Shown here in pieces: positions 63,359-64,000 of a DNA stretch of 64,000 nucleotides. The notes under the pieces are model-generated. The model saw nothing but the letters and a program-made list of their open reading frames with translations. It was not told the DNA's origin and ran no database searches. Origin of the DNA: Pseudomonas chlororaphis subsp. chlororaphis (GTDB taxonomy: Bacteria; Pseudomonadota; Gammaproteobacteria; Pseudomonadales; Pseudomonadaceae). The position numbers and the translations under genes are program-made. The stretch lies in contig NZ_CP027712.1 in assembly GCF_003945765.1 (NCBI RefSeq), positions 1,054,001-1,118,000 on the forward strand. The letters run 5' to 3'. The stretch's first letter is position 1; every line of letters starts with the position of its first letter.

Positions 63359-64000
63359 AGGAGGGATTTCGCCAGTCCATGGCCTGGTTGCACACTTGGG
63401 TCGGACTGGTATTCGGCTGGCTGCTGCTGGCGATTTTCCTGACTGGCACCCTGGCCTACTTCAAGGATGAAATCAGCCATTGGATGCAGCCCGAAGTGCC
63501 ATCGCGCTCGGTCAGCAACGAGACCAGCGTGATCCTCGCCCAGAGCTACTTGCAGCAGCACGCCCAGGGCGCCTCGCGCTGGTTCATCAACTTGCCCGAC
63601 GCCCGCGAGCCGGTGTTGTCGGTGATGTGGCAATTTCCGGGCAAGCCCGGCGAGCGCGGCGCCTTTACCCAGAAACTGCTGGACCCGGCCACCGGCGCCG
63701 AGCTGCAGGCCCGCGATACCCGCGGCGGCGAATTCTTCTACCGCTTCCATTTCCAGTTGCAGATGCCCTATCCCTGGGGCCGCTGGCTGTCCACCGCGGC
63801 GGCCATGCTGATGTTCGTCGCCTTGATCAGCGGCATCATCATCCACAAGAAAATCTTCAAGGACTTCTTTACCTTCCGCCCTCGCAAGGGCCAGCGCTCC
63901 TGGCTCGACGGGCACAATGCGGTGGGTGTGCTGGTGCTGCCGTTCCACCTGATGATCACCTACAGCAGCCTGGTGATCTTCATGTCGATGGTCATGCCGG
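63355..64000 (+). CDS. PepSY-associated transmembrane protein, N-terminal part
   Basis: This reading frame runs off the right edge; 215 codons are visible. It starts MKEGFRQSMAWLHTWVGLVF, with two transmembrane helices in the first 40 residues and another near 140-160, and has a PepSY-like periplasmic region between them (DEISHWMQPEVP, RWFINLPDAREPV) and the second helix-loop motif KDFFTFRPRKGQRSWLDGHNAVG. PepSY/PiuB-like proteins are iron-regulated membrane proteins, some being ferric-siderophore reductases. The start overlaps the DUF3649 stop. Likely full length is about 500 residues. Confidence 0.87.
   Translation, partial: MKEGFRQSMAWLHTWVGLVFGWLLLAIFLTGTLAYFKDEISHWMQPEVPSRSVSNETSVILAQSYLQQHAQGASRWFINLPDAREPVLSVMWQFPGKPGERGAFTQKLLDPATGAELQARDTRGGEFFYRFHFQLQMPYPWGRWLSTAAAMLMFVALISGIIIHKKIFKDFFTFRPRKGQRSWLDGHNAVGVLVLPFHLMITYSSLVIFMSMVMP

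Overview
The window is a GC-rich bacterial chromosome segment from a fluorescens-group Pseudomonas (P. fluorescens/protegens/chlororaphis type; the species cannot be fixed from sequence alone). This rests on gene order matching known Pseudomonas blocks (kdsD-mla-ibaG-murA-hisGDC-algW-nif3-cysD-cysNC; ldh with a 2-oxo acid dehydrogenase; lysR-cidA-cidB next to a flavodoxin and folX-folE-folM), on two families of Pseudomonas REP palindromes, and on a short LOV protein of the P. putida SB1 type. Genes are dense and intact; no transposase, integrase, tRNA, rRNA or CRISPR array was seen.

Layout. 1-13.5 kb is core: the start of kdsD, then mlaFEDCB (phospholipid retrograde transport), ibaG, murA, hisG-hisD-hisC, algW on the other strand, a Nif3-like gene, and the sulfate-assimilation pair cysD-cysNC. 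13.5-25.4 kb: an acyltransferase overlapping pta, a DUF3565 gene divergent from slyD, a glutathione peroxidase, an Old Yellow Enzyme, a glycosyltransferase, cysZ, trxB, a HopJ-family gene with a DUF1244 gene, and folM-folE-folX for tetrahydromonapterin. 25.5-29 kb looks like a photoresponse locus: a monooxygenase-like/membrane protein gene divergent from a MerR regulator without a recognisable B12-binding motif (class II LitR type), then a PilZ-like gene downstream of a short LOV photoreceptor, then a flavodoxin. 29-31 kb is lysR/cidA/cidB. 31-40.5 kb is a probable catabolic island: class II aldolase, Asp-nucleophile hydrolase and SDR dehydrogenase, then a DUF1302/DUF1329 envelope pair and a large MalT-like LuxR regulator, with a possible minus-strand small RNA in between.

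40.7-46.5 kb holds the homogentisate pathway (hmgR, hmgA, fahA, maiA) and an aromatic-acid-type MFS transporter. 46.7-52 kb has a SirB1-like gene and an operon of leucine dehydrogenase plus E1alpha, E1beta and E2 of a 2-oxo acid dehydrogenase without its own E3. 52-58.6 kb has yebG under a perfect LexA box, psiE, a DUF3509 gene, a serine-type transporter and L-serine dehydratase with a divergent LysR gene, and an HPF-like ribosome factor. Two inverted copies of a MITE-like repeat lie at 52.0 and 55.4 kb. 58.8-64 kb is a ferric-citrate-type iron uptake system (fecI-fecR-fecA) divergent from DUF3649 and PepSY membrane genes, the last cut by the window end.

The most interesting parts are the LOV/LitR-like locus, the MITE-like repeat pair, the candidate small RNA near 34.2-34.4 kb, and the uncharacterised DUF1302/DUF1329/LuxR cluster with its neighbouring enzymes.
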